DNA of 38,684 bases from Minisyncoccota bacterium (GTDB lineage: Bacteria > Patescibacteriota > Minisyncoccia > Phycocordibacterales > JACOZG01): contig JAGVGK010000007.1 in NCBI GenBank assembly GCA_020057185.1, positions 1 to 38,684 on the forward strand, given 5' to 3'. Of this stretch, positions 24,187 to 32,558 are shown one piece after another; the first letter of the stretch is position 1, and each line of letters starts with the position of its first letter. The position numbers and the translations under genes were made by a program. The notes under the pieces were generated by a model. That model saw only the letters and a program-made list of their open reading frames with translations, was not told the DNA's origin and did not search any database.

Positions 24187-25353
24187 TCAACTTGACAATT
24201 TGGGTAAAAATGGACTGGTTTTTAACGCCTCAAGGCCGGGTAAGGTGCCAGTGGCAAGGAAGTCGAGCATCGCGCCACCACCGGTTGAAACGAAATCAAA
24301 TTGATCGAGAATATTGAGGACGCGAATTGAAGCGACGGTATCTCCTCCGCCAACAATTGACTCGGCATTACTAGCAGAAATAAATTTCGCCACCGCCTCG
24401 GTACTGCCGTGGAAACCATGCTCGAAATTACCAAGCGGACCGTTCCAGAGAATAAATTTCGCTGATCTGATAATTGGTAAAAGTTTTTCAATCGAGATCA
24501 AGCCGACATCGAGAATATTGTCGGTGGCGACTAAAGTGTCGGGAGTCTTAATAAAAATTCGTTCGCCATTCTTGACACGGACATCGGCGGGTAAAATAAT
24601 TTTCGGATGGTAGAGAAAGGGACGAGCCACGGTGGTTTCTTTATCCACTAGCGATTCGCCGAGTTCGTAACCAAGTTCTTTGAAAAAAGCGTGCGCTAAC
24701 GCGCCGTAGATGACAATTTTATCGGCCATCGTGATAAAGCGCTCAATCAACGGGAGTTTCGTCTCGAACTTCGCGCCACCGAGAATGATTAAAAATGGAT
24801 GAGGCGGTGTGAAGGCGCGCCCTAAATTCTCCACCTCTTTAGCAAACCGTAAACCCGCCACAGCCGGCAGATAGCGCGGAAGACCCACAATCGAAGTATG
24901 CGTCCGATGCGAGGAAGCGAAAGCGTCGTTGACATAAAGATCGGCGCTGTCGGCTAAAGCGCGCGCCAGCGCGTCGTCATTTGTTTCCTCGCCGGCCTCA
25001 CGGCGAATATTTTCCAAGAGCAGAACGCCACCTTCGGGTAAATCAGCTAGCATCGATTTTAGCTTCGCCACAATTGGACAAAAACGAACGGGAAAAAGTT
25101 TTTCTAAAAAGTGAGCGACGGGCAGTAAAGTTTCTTCCGGCTTCCGTCCGAGATGGCTGACGATGGCAAGGCGCGCGCCTTGGGCGCGCAGATATTCAAT
25201 CGTCGGCAAACTACTAACGATTCGGAAATCATCAGTGACTACTCCCCGCTCGATAGGCACATTGAGATCGAGTCGCAGAAGCACGCGCCGACCCCGCAAC
25301 TCGGCCGGCGGGAGGTGAGTGAGCAAGCGAAGATTAAGCGGTGAATCAGGCAT
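24187..25353 (-). CDS. pgk: Phosphoglycerate kinase
   Basis: Glycolytic enzyme forming ATP from 1,3-bisphosphoglycerate. The ATG at 25353 gives 388 residues starting MPDSPLNLRLL. The ORF-track start three codons earlier is a TTG and is not needed. Motifs are VLLRLDLNVPI, RLAIVSHLGRK, LLLENIRR, DAFASSHRTHTS, LGGAKFETKLPL, and the C-terminal LWNGPLGNFE and GGGDTVAS nucleotide-binding loops. The length is normal. It overlaps tpiA by 8 nt. ATTGTCAA-C-TTGACAAT (24183-24199) makes a small palindrome over the stop codon. Confidence 0.96.
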   Translation of the reverse strand: MPDSPLNLRLLTHLPPAELRGRRVLLRLDLNVPIERGVVTDDFRIVSSLPTIEYLRAQGARLAIVSHLGRKPEETLLPVAHFLEKLFPVRFCPIVAKLKSMLADLPEGGVLLLENIRREAGEETNDDALARALADSADLYVNDAFASSHRTHTSIVGLPRYLPAVAGLRFAKEVENLGRAFTPPHPFLIILGGAKFETKLPLIERFITMADKIVIYGALAHAFFKELGYELGESLVDKETTVARPFLYHPKIILPADVRVKNGERIFIKTPDTLVATDNILDVGLISIEKLLPIIRSAKFILWNGPLGNFEHGFHGSTEAVAKFISASNAESIVGGGDTVASIRVLNILDQFDFVSTGGGAMLDFLATGTLPGLEALKTSPFLPKLSS

Positions 25354-26098
25354 GGTCAACAATTTTTATAATTTCGCGCCAGTGATCGGCGCGCAATGAT
25401 TCATGACCGACCAGGAGACCGTTGGCTTCACCTTCCTTAATGAATGAAACAGCGTTCTTGGGATTAACCGAGCCACCATAAAGAATCGGCAACTCGAGCG
25501 CCATCGTTCGACCGCACCAATGACTCAAAACTTTTCGGATAAAAATTGATTGTTCGAGAAAACCAGCTGGCGTGTCGGCTTGTTTAGCGTCGACGCCAAT
25601 TGCCCAAATTGGTTCGTAGGCAATAATCAATCCTTTCGCCATCGGGCGCGGTAAACGGTAAACCGCTTTCTCCAGTTGCTCGCGCAGATGTTTGAGATAA
25701 TGCCCGTGTTCATCGCGCGCCCGCTCGCCGACGCAAAGAATTACGCGCAAGCCCTGACTTAAGGCAATTTTTATTTTTTGATTAATAATTTCATCAGTTT
25801 CTCCAAGTGCGCGTCGTTCCGAGTGTCCAATAATCGCGTAGGTAACACCAGAATATTTCATCATTGGCGCGGAGATAGAACCGGTGTACGCGCCCCGAAG
25901 TTCGGTGGAAATATCTTGCGCGCCGAGCGCGATCTTTCGTGTCGGTTTTAGTAATGCCAAAAAAACAGCCGGGGGACAAATCACAACATTAGTATGGCGC
26001 AAATTGCCCGCCACTAATTTAGTCGCCGTCACCAACGCCCGCGCCTCACTGGGCGTATCCGGATTCATTTTCCAATTAGCGACAATTAGACGGTGCAT
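25346..26098 (-). CDS. tpiA: Triosephosphate isomerase
   Basis: Interconverts dihydroxyacetone phosphate and glyceraldehyde 3-phosphate. The 250-residue TIM barrel has the catalytic residues in place: Asn/Lys in ANWKMN (residues 7-12), His in IIGHSERR and Glu in AYEPIWAIG, plus the phosphate loop LYGGSVN. It is the first gene of tpiA-pgk. TATAGT ends 8 nt before the ATG, so the transcript is probably leaderless. The upstream region contains the left direct repeat that borders the DGR cassette. Confidence 0.96.
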   Translation of the reverse strand: MHRLIVANWKMNPDTPSEARALVTATKLVAGNLRHTNVVICPPAVFLALLKPTRKIALGAQDISTELRGAYTGSISAPMMKYSGVTYAIIGHSERRALGETDEIINQKIKIALSQGLRVILCVGERARDEHGHYLKHLREQLEKAVYRLPRPMAKGLIIAYEPIWAIGVDAKQADTPAGFLEQSIFIRKVLSHWCGRTMALELPILYGGSVNPKNAVSFIKEGEANGLLVGHESLRADHWREIIKIVDHA

Positions 26099-26106
26099 AA
26101 CAATCT

Positions 26107-26112
26107 ACTATA
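26107..26112 (-). promoter_or_regulatory. -10 box of tpiA
   Basis: TATAGT on the minus strand ends 8 nt before the tpiA ATG. It overlaps a plus-strand TATAAT (26111-26116) that is part of the left direct repeat, so the site is a compact divergent promoter. Confidence 0.5.
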
Positions 26113-26135
26113 TAATAGCAGATATGGGAAAAAAT
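26111..26135 (+). repeat. Left direct repeat bordering the DGR cassette
   Basis: TATAATAGCAGATATGGG followed by one mismatched base and AAAAAT, matching 29490-29514 at 24 of 25 positions. The repeat contains a -10 box and an ATG 7 nt later. At the right copy this ATG starts a 305-codon gene. Confidence 0.7.
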
Positions 26136-26141
26136 GTACTT

Positions 26142-27215
<1,074 letters not shown>

Positions 27216-27232
<17 letters not shown>

Positions 27233-27566
27233 TCCGATCCTAAAAACATCCTTTGACCTTTATAAAACCTTTCATGAATATCGGAAGGTCGTGCCCAAGA
27301 ACGACCGCTTCACCATCTACGAGCGCAGTGAGAACCTGATCCTTGATGTAGTCGAATTGTTGATTGAAGCGGGGTATGTGGCGAGGAATAATAAAGTAAC
27401 CATACTTGAACATGCGAGCGTAAAACTTAACACCCTGCGTCTCTTAATCCGCCTGATGAAAGAGAGTTCCACTTTTGATACCAAAAAGTATGTGACCCTG
27501 CAAACGATTATCGACGAAATCGGTCGACAACTTGGTGGTTGGATTCGCTCGAGTGGTCTCAAGTAA
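27216..27566 (+). CDS. avd: DGR accessory protein Avd-like
   Basis: Small four-helix-bundle protein of 116 residues. The pattern FDLYKTFHEYRKVVPKNDRF, then ERSENLILDVVELLIEAGYV, matches Avd/S23-like proteins that bind the RT and the template RNA in DGRs. It is on the plus strand, whereas RT, TR and target are read on the minus strand. Its 5' end overlaps the RT 5' end by 17 nt, and its 3' end faces the TR. No Shine-Dalgarno is visible, and its promoter would have to lie inside the RT coding sequence. The predicted positive charge and the position beside the TR support the call. Confidence 0.82.
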
Positions 27567-27569
27567 AGG

Positions 27570-27593
27570 AAAAGGCACCCTACGGCACCTTTT
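27570..27593 (+). terminator. Hairpin after avd
   Basis: AAAAGG (27570-27575) and CCTTTT (27588-27593) with an inner CC/GG pair and a CTAC loop. The A-stem-T arrangement could stop transcripts from either side: avd on plus, or a TR transcript on minus. The stem is short, so confidence is limited. Confidence 0.4.
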
Positions 27594-27610
27594 CTGATGA
27601 CCAGATACTT

Positions 27611-27738
27611 CGAGAGAAAACCGGACACCGAACCGTAGTTCTCGTTCGCGTTAGCGACAGGGTTCGTGTCGAGCTTGACCTTGCTGTCGTCGAAGTTGAA
27701 GTACAGAGCGCGGCCGAAGCGACCGTCCGAATCCGGAT
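27611..27738 (-). repeat. DGR template repeat (TR)
   Basis: 128 bp that match 28123-28250 except at ten positions. In the coding sense (minus strand) all ten differing bases are A in this copy, and no other base differs. TR contains 25 such adenines. Read in the target frame, the variable codons are mostly AAC or AAG (TSKVKLDTNPVANANENY-like pattern without selection), the usual design that avoids stop codons. No ORF uses this copy. It lies between avd and the target terminator, transcribed with the same sense as the target. Confidence 0.96.
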
Positions 27739-28007
27739 TTTTGCTTTTGTCTGTCCGTTCACTGAAGCTTGAAAGTTATCCTTATTGGCAATAAGGCACA
27801 ATTTCACTTCTGTATTTTATCTGGCGGCATCTCAAAGATATAAAGAGAGATCCCCTTAAACAAAAGCAAGCAGTATCTCCTCATCTCGGCACACTTCTCC
27901 AAACCTTAGTCGAGAGAACTCTGGCCGTTTCTCGCGAAGAGAAAGAGTTCGGCGACGGCAGTCCTTGAACGACCGTGCATTAGCCTAGACTCAAACTAAA
28001 TTGTAGC
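27739..28007 (-). ncRNA. Upstream part of the DGR template RNA (putative)
   Basis: The 553-nt interval between avd and the target stop has no supportable protein gene. It holds the TR, this upstream segment and the target terminator. In minus sense this part would be the 5' region of the template RNA. It contains a compound hairpin at 27916-27950 (GAACTC/GAGTTC outside TTTCTC/GAGAAA with a 5-nt loop) and a small CCTTATT/AATAAGG hairpin at 27780-27796. TACAAT near 28000 could be a -10 box, but no -35 stands out. DGR template RNAs need structured flanks; the boundaries here are a guess. Confidence 0.4.
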
Positions 28008-28047
28008 AAAAAAAAATCGCGGTTACCCACACCTGTGGATAACCGCG
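28008..28047 (-). terminator. Terminator hairpin after the DGR target gene
   Basis: CGCGGTTA-C-CCACA (28018-28031) pairs with TGTGG-A-TAACCGCG (28034-28047), 13 bp with one mismatch and a 2-nt loop. On the minus strand it is followed by A and nine T residues, a strong intrinsic terminator about 75 nt after the target stop. Some DGRs have a hairpin just downstream of VR that aids retrohoming, so a double role is possible. The stem includes TTATCCACA, a DnaA-box-like sequence. Confidence 0.8.
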
Positions 28048-28119
28048 AAAAAATTTGCGAAGGCAAGAATCAAAAGGAAACAATCCAAAAGATTCAAGCC
28101 TCCAAGATTCAAGGGATCA

Positions 28120-29055
28120 CTACGAGAGAAAACCGGACACCGAACCGTAGAGCTCGTACGCGTCAGCGACAGGGCACGTGTCGAGCTCGACCTCGCTGTC
28201 GTCGAAGTAGAAGCACAGAGCGCGGCCGAAGCGACCGTCCGAATCCGGATCGTCAAACTCATCACCAGCGCAATCAATCCAGAGATCATCAAAGTGCATC
28301 AGTCGTTCCGGATGGGTCAGAATCATAATCCCAACTGCGAAAGCACCAAGACCGAACTCACTACCCGCGTCAGCCATCACCTCGATCGCCCGACGAACCG
28401 AACGACCACGATGACGAAGGCCGAACTGGGCAGAGATGATTAAGATATCCGGATCGCCTTGGATCACCGAGAGATCGGTAAAGGACTTCTGGGCACGAGC
28501 TGACTGACGAAGCTGTTTGTCGTTGAGTTGGCCTTCACGGTAGTTTACAAACCGGCCGTGTCGGGTCTGCTTGATAGTGTCAAGCACCTTCTGAAGAGCG
28601 GTGCTGTAGGTCGGGCCAAAAATCGGCAAACCACCAGTTTTCCAAATGTTCAGAAGAGCGAACCAACCTTCAGCCCCCTTCGGCAGTTCGACTTTACCGC
28701 ACTCGATTTTGGCGAGCAGTTCTTGATTACAGAAACCGATGCCGGGAAAGAGGACACATAGTTGATTACACTGCTCGGTGAGTCCCTTCGGCCGGTAGCC
28801 GGAGAGATAGCCGTAGTTCGATGGTACTTCCTCGTTGGCAAACTGATTCGTGACCGAAAGTTCACCAATTCTCCCACACACAAACTGTCGTACAGACTCC
28901 GTAAATTCGGGATTCCCCTTGAGACGCTCGGCACCGTTTTTAGTAAGACCGGCGATTGCCTGTTGGACGACTTCTGAATCCCCAACATCACTGATCATGC
29001 GGGTAATTTGCTTCACCTGACCGGGGGTTACTTTCGCTTGAGTAAGTGTCTTCAT
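28120..29055 (-). CDS. DGR target protein with C-terminal variable region
   Basis: Protein of 311 residues from the ATG at 29055 (MKTLTQAKVTPGQVKQITRM). This start is chosen because AAGGAG lies 9 nt upstream; the ATG at 29061 is too close to it and 29196 lies in the leader. The N-terminal half is helical with no signal peptide. The C-terminal region (about 200-311) runs from DILIISAQFGLRHRG through DDLWIDCAGDEFDDPDSD, likely a C-type-lectin-like fold as in many DGR targets. Residues 269-311 are encoded by VR, with eight residues differing from the template (Y-C, N-Y, K-E, K-E, N-C, N-D, N-Y, N-L). The ligand is unknown. Absence of a secretion signal suggests an intracellular role or an unusual export route. 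Confidence 0.85.
   Translation of the reverse strand: MKTLTQAKVTPGQVKQITRMISDVGDSEVVQQAIAGLTKNGAERLKGNPEFTESVRQFVCGRIGELSVTNQFANEEVPSNYGYLSGYRPKGLTEQCNQLCVLFPGIGFCNQELLAKIECGKVELPKGAEGWFALLNIWKTGGLPIFGPTYSTALQKVLDTIKQTRHGRFVNYREGQLNDKQLRQSARAQKSFTDLSVIQGDPDILIISAQFGLRHRGRSVRRAIEVMADAGSEFGLGAFAVGIMILTHPERLMHFDDLWIDCAGDEFDDPDSDGRFGRALCFYFDDSEVELDTCPVADAYELYGSVSGFLS
28123..28250 (-). repeat. DGR variable repeat (VR)
   Basis: The last 43 codons of the target gene, ending one base before the stop codon's last two plus-strand bases. Compared with TR in coding sense there are 5 A-to-G, 4 A-to-T and 1 A-to-C changes and none at other bases. About 28 nt at the stop-proximal end are invariant, a suitable initiation-of-mutagenic-homing region. 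The stop TAG itself corresponds to AAG beside TR. Confidence 0.96.
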
Positions 29056-29117
29056 AGACATTAGCTCCTTCGCTTTGGATTCTACCGGAAACGCTCCGAT
29101 TAGCGGACTCATCTCAA

Positions 29118-29170
29118 CACGAGACGAGCTATTTAAGGCCGTGTTTGAGCCACAAATAGCTAATCTCGTG
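29118..29170 (-). promoter_or_regulatory. Long hairpin in the DGR target leader
   Basis: CACGAGA-TT-AGCTATTT and AAATAGCT-CG-TCTCGTG form 15 base pairs with one 2x2 internal loop and a 19-nt apical loop. It lies in the predicted 140-nt untranslated leader between the promoter and the AAGGAG site. There is no U-tract, so it is not a terminator; a regulatory or stabilising role is inferred. Confidence 0.6.
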
Positions 29171-29205
29171 CGTAGTGATTCTATTTCAAAGAACAAAACT
29201 ACTAC

Positions 29206-29235
29206 ATTATATGCATAGTTAGATTAATCTGTCAA
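29206..29235 (-). promoter_or_regulatory. Consensus sigma70 promoter of the DGR target
   Basis: TTGACA (plus 29230-29235), an 18-nt spacer and TATAAT (plus 29206-29211): both hexamers match the consensus exactly. It points to the target gene, with a start site near 29199. It begins inside the last codons of the truncated BRO-N gene. Confidence 0.85.
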
Positions 29236-29481
29236 TAGGCCGTTAGCGCGCATTCCCCCATCAGCGGCCATCATTTTCAAACCGTTACATTTTGTAACGG
29301 TTTCATTAGAACCTTCATCAATCAGACGTTTTTTCAAAACCCGCCAATAAACCTGCGGATTATCACTGTTCGTCAAAGCGGTAATAACATCAACCACGGC
29401 GAAATACCACTTCTCTTGCTTTTCGTCCCACTGACGGCGAATTTTCTGCCCCTCAAAAATCGCTAACTTTTTTGATTTCAT
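29224..29481 (-). pseudogene. BRO-N (phage antirepressor-type) domain gene, truncated
   Basis: 85 residues with AIFEGQKIRRQWDEKQEKWY, FAVVDVITALTNSDNPQVYW and LKKRLIDEGS, the BRO-N DNA-binding domain found in phage and CPR antirepressor-like proteins. BRO-N proteins normally continue past KMMAADGGMR into a helix with Glu/Asp and then a second domain; here the frame ends a few codons later, where the DGR target promoter begins. The C-terminal part is therefore missing. TATACT ends 6 nt before the ATG. It could still be a small functional DNA-binding protein. Confidence 0.7.
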
Positions 29482-29487
29482 ATATGT

Positions 29488-29495
29488 AGTATAAT
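29488..29495. promoter_or_regulatory. Overlapping divergent -10 boxes
   Basis: TATAAT on plus (29490-29495) ends 7 nt before the ATG at 29503, and TATACT on minus (plus 29488-29493) ends 6 nt before the BRO-N ATG at 29481. Both transcripts would be leaderless. The arrangement repeats that at tpiA. Confidence 0.55.
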
Positions 29496-29514
29496 AGCAG
29501 ATATGGGGAAAAAT
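29490..29514 (+). repeat. Right direct repeat bordering the DGR cassette
   Basis: Matches 26111-26135 at 24 of 25 positions, with the first 18 identical. It spans the -10 box, the ATG and the first three codons of the 29503 gene. Confidence 0.7.
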
Positions 29515-30420
29515 ATTATTGTCTTGGGTGGATTGGCGGTCATCGGCGTGATTATTTTGATCATTTCATTCTCTGGTGATCAAAAAGAAGCCAACTCTCC
29601 CGCCATTCCCGTTAATACCGAGACGCCCAGCGCGCCTGTCGTGGCGGCGACAAAAAATTCATTGACTTGGGGGAATCTCGGTCCCGGTTCTTATCCCCAA
29701 ACCGTAGCGCCAAAAAGTTCTAGAACCAAATCCTTAAGTATCGGCGGGCAAGGTCAAGCGGTTTTGAAGATCACCACTCGCGATCTGAAAATCAAAGTCG
29801 AGCTGAAAAATGAAGATCACCAGCTCGTCACCAACAGCTCAACGGTTAAACAGACAATCATTAAACAACCAAATGGTGAGACTGCTTTTATTTTTGAAAT
29901 CAAGAGTATGCCAACCGCCGGCGTCAAGAATTGGCAAGTGATTGTCAACAATCCGAATCCCAACACGCCGATTGACTATAATCTGACTGTATCCGAAACA
30001 CCGCCGATCTCGGCCGATTCAACGACTGGAAATGAGACCGACGGGCAAGCGAATTTGTCTCTCACTCTCGAAGAGACCGTGGCGCTTAATGTGACCGTGC
30101 CCGTCATTGATGCCACGGTCGTTGCCACCATTACCGACCCTAATGGACAAACCACCACGATTACCTTAACCGAGGATCCAAACGTGCCGGGCACTTATAC
30201 CGGCACCTTCGATGATGTGGACACGCCGGGCATTTATCAAATAACTTATATCATCACCGGCGAGAATTCCGAGGGTGAACCCTTCGACCAAGTAGTGACG
30301 GATCAATTCACGGTGCCTGACCCGAATACCAACAATACGCCGACTGATCCCAATCCCACTTATCAATCAACTAAAAAGTTTGACATCAATCAAGCGGACG
30401 AAATTCGGCCGGTGTATTAA
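29503..30420 (+). CDS. Membrane-anchored extracellular beta-domain protein
   Basis: Protein of 305 residues with one N-terminal membrane helix (IIVLGGLAVIGVIILIISF) and a Pro/Thr/Ala-rich linker. A beta-rich domain follows (about 70-170), then an Ig-like or choice-of-anchor-like domain (about 185-275, with TDPNGQTTTITLTEDPNVPG). The acidic, Asn/Pro/Thr-rich C terminus lacks an anchor. I do not recognise a specific family. It is convergent with the pilus operon (4-nt overlap), so a surface role near the pili is possible but unproven. Confidence 0.7.
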   Translation: MGKNIIVLGGLAVIGVIILIISFSGDQKEANSPAIPVNTETPSAPVVAATKNSLTWGNLGPGSYPQTVAPKSSRTKSLSIGGQGQAVLKITTRDLKIKVELKNEDHQLVTNSSTVKQTIIKQPNGETAFIFEIKSMPTAGVKNWQVIVNNPNPNTPIDYNLTVSETPPISADSTTGNETDGQANLSLTLEETVALNVTVPVIDATVVATITDPNGQTTTITLTEDPNVPGTYTGTFDDVDTPGIYQITYIITGENSEGEPFDQVVTDQFTVPDPNTNNTPTDPNPTYQSTKKFDINQADEIRPVY

Positions 30421-31955
30421 AGTTCCCGCCAAGAGATAGTGGAATACTGATCGGAAGTAAGCGGGAAGGATGGTGGTGGACCATAGAGAAGATTACCGTC
30501 GTAAGTGATGTTTCGTGTGATGTAGCCGGTGCCGTCGGTGTAGGCAAAACCGTAACGAAGATTGGTGGCAATCATACCGAATAAATTAATCGTCGGGCGG
30601 GTGTGGTAAGGCGAACAACGACTACTCCCGCCACTCGACGGCCAGTTGGCATTGGGCCGATAGTAGTAGCGTCCGACTCGACCGTTCTTCGCTAACAAAG
30701 CGGCATCAATCGTCAAAGTGGAATTGCTGACCATTCCCACATTTAAATTATTTTGAGCGATCAGAGCAATGACATCCTGACCGTCATAGGTGGTATAACG
30801 AATATCTTTATTAATAATAATACTGGTATTGGTGCTAGCGCTATCCGGGAATTTCCCCGAAGCGATGGTCAAGCGCGCCGTTTGAATTTGACCTTCAATC
30901 CAAACATTATCTTCTAGGAAGATCAGCCCGTTAGACGGAAAAGCATAGTTACCGAGTAAACTCTGGTTATTAATACTCCAAGTACTCCAACCGGATTGAC
31001 TAAGATAATTAGTGCAACCAGAGGGCGCGGCCACCAGCGAAGTGACTTTAAAAAGATCAAAGGTGTCATTGGTTTTGAGCACCAAATTATAACCTAAGGC
31101 CCCGGAACCAGCGAAACACAATTTACCATTAACAATATCTGGAGTACACAACCCGCTCGCCGGTAAAGTGTCAGCCCGAATATCAGCTAAATCCGTGGTC
31201 AAACCAGCAAAATTAACTGCCGGCACGGGGAACTGTCGACCAATTAAGAAAACATCCGAACGGCTAGGAACTGGCGTTGTGGGTGGCGCTTCTTGGGGTC
31301 GGAAACTGCAATTAACTCCGGGATCGGAAGGCGAACAATTAGTGCTGTTATCACCTGGTAAATTGCGATGGGTGTGAACAGCAAATTCATTATTGCCCAA
31401 ATGGTCAGCATCATCGTAATCACTTTTGGCACTCGTCACAATATTATGAGCTAAGCCGTCGAAGCGGATGCCATCATTGGAATGAATTGGCCCAAAAACT
31501 TCCGTCCCTTTACCAAAGCGCATTGCCGAATTAGCGACAAAAGCATATTTAGCCAGTGACGGAATGGCGAGTTTCGCTTCAATCTTGCGTGAGATACTCG
31601 CGTCTTCCGATATCTTCCCCTCGGAAATAACAGTGACAATGGTTGAACCAATAATGGGCGGGGTGATGGTTAAAGTAAAAGAACCAATGACTTCACTATC
31701 TTTATCTTTATAGGGATGAACATAGGGTCCGGGGGCACCAGTGCCATCTTGGAAATCTTGTGGCGCGTGAGCGAGATGCCAGCGATAATATTCCACTCCG
31801 GCTTCAGCAATCTGGAAAGCTTTTTCCCGCCAGACAAAGAGCCGCGCCGACTTGATATTAATTTGCGCGAAACTAACTAACCCGCCGATGAGAATAATCC
31901 CGATCGCGCCGAAGACGAGAGCTTGAATAATGAGTGCACCAGATTGTTTTGGCAT
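30417..31955 (-). CDS. PilX-like pilus-associated protein (DUF4900-like)
   Basis: Protein of 512 residues starting MPKQSGALIIQALVFGAIG; the TTG two codons upstream is not needed. The N terminus is a hydrophobic pilin-like helix followed by REKAFQIAEAGVEYYRW, a pattern seen in PilX and DUF4900 proteins. The long C-terminal part is beta-rich with FGPIHSNDGIRFDG and IIINKDIRYTTYDG. It is the last of five genes in a pilus operon. Such proteins sit in or near the pilus tip complex; the exact role here is inferred. Confidence 0.7.
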   Translation of the reverse strand: MPKQSGALIIQALVFGAIGIILIGGLVSFAQINIKSARLFVWREKAFQIAEAGVEYYRWHLAHAPQDFQDGTGAPGPYVHPYKDKDSEVIGSFTLTITPPIIGSTIVTVISEGKISEDASISRKIEAKLAIPSLAKYAFVANSAMRFGKGTEVFGPIHSNDGIRFDGLAHNIVTSAKSDYDDADHLGNNEFAVHTHRNLPGDNSTNCSPSDPGVNCSFRPQEAPPTTPVPSRSDVFLIGRQFPVPAVNFAGLTTDLADIRADTLPASGLCTPDIVNGKLCFAGSGALGYNLVLKTNDTFDLFKVTSLVAAPSGCTNYLSQSGWSTWSINNQSLLGNYAFPSNGLIFLEDNVWIEGQIQTARLTIASGKFPDSASTNTSIIINKDIRYTTYDGQDVIALIAQNNLNVGMVSNSTLTIDAALLAKNGRVGRYYYRPNANWPSSGGSSRCSPYHTRPTINLFGMIATNLRYGFAYTDGTGYITRNITYDGNLLYGPPPSFPLTSDQYSTISWREL

Positions 31956-31957
31956 AA

Positions 31958-32551
31958 TCAATATTTTAGACTGCGAATTGAGACTTGGCTACCGAGCGTG
32001 AGCGGGGCGGGGGGCTTATTCGGATCAGCATCAACCGTCAAGGTTATTTTAATCAAGCGCACGAGTGGAATATTAATTGGTTCGGCGAGCGCCGTTTGAG
32101 TCCCGGCATAGTTCTGATCGTAATAGGCGAAGATTTCTTGATTGGGATTGGCGATGGAATGAACCAGCGTGGTCAAAGTTTCCGAACCAACGACATAAGT
32201 CAGCGGATTACCGGTGGGCTTAATCAGACCGCGCATTAAAGAAGTGCCGATTAAAAAATAGCGAATTTGCTCGCGTCGACCATCGCCGTTCACATCACTA
32301 AAAAAAGTTAAACTGTTTTTAGTCGCGGTGCCGATTTGATAGGCGCCAGTATCAGATTGAGCGGCGCCACGAATTTCGGCAACCATCTTTTTCAAGGCAG
32401 TGCGCATCTCACTGTCGGCATTTAAACTATTGCTGATAAAAGTGTTTTGCGAAAAAAGACTAATTTGGAAATTAACTAAAACTAAAATGATTAGGCTGAA
32501 AATGCCTAAGGTGACCAGAATTTCGATTAAGCTAAAACCATGTTTTTCCAT
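31958..32551 (-). CDS. PilW-like prepilin
   Basis: Type IV prepilin-like protein of 197 residues. It has a short basic leader and the prepilin peptidase/methylation site HGFSLIEILVTLGIFSLIIL, followed by the hydrophobic helix. The C-terminal domain includes SDVNGDGRREQIRYFLIG, typical of PilW/GspJ-type minor pilins. It begins 7 nt after the larger pilin and is followed by the PilX-like gene. Confidence 0.82.
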   Translation of the reverse strand: MEKHGFSLIEILVTLGIFSLIILVLVNFQISLFSQNTFISNSLNADSEMRTALKKMVAEIRGAAQSDTGAYQIGTATKNSLTFFSDVNGDGRREQIRYFLIGTSLMRGLIKPTGNPLTYVVGSETLTTLVHSIANPNQEIFAYYDQNYAGTQTALAEPINIPLVRLIKITLTVDADPNKPPAPLTLGSQVSIRSLKY

Positions 32552-32558
32552 TTTAATT

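Noticed and set aside
27580-27807. ORF-track proteins over TR (27580-27807 minus, 27539-27772 plus) and the VR shadow (28023-28292 minus)
   Set aside because: They read the repeats in non-target frames, with low-complexity products such as runs of Ser/Thr/Arg, and have no start signals.
28034-28042. DnaA box TTATCCACA as evidence of a replication origin
   Set aside because: Only one perfect box, inside a terminator stem, with no AT-rich unwinding region and no dnaA or dnaN nearby.
29060-29119. Hammerhead-like GATGAGTCCG...CGGA sequence in the DGR target leader
   Set aside because: The CUGAUGA start is imperfect and the required GAAA segment is absent (GCGTTTCC instead), so it is only a small stem-loop.
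29056-29196. Longer N terminus of the DGR target (start at 29196)
   Set aside because: It would translate the leader hairpin, and the promoter start site is almost at that codon; the AAGGAG site points to 29055.
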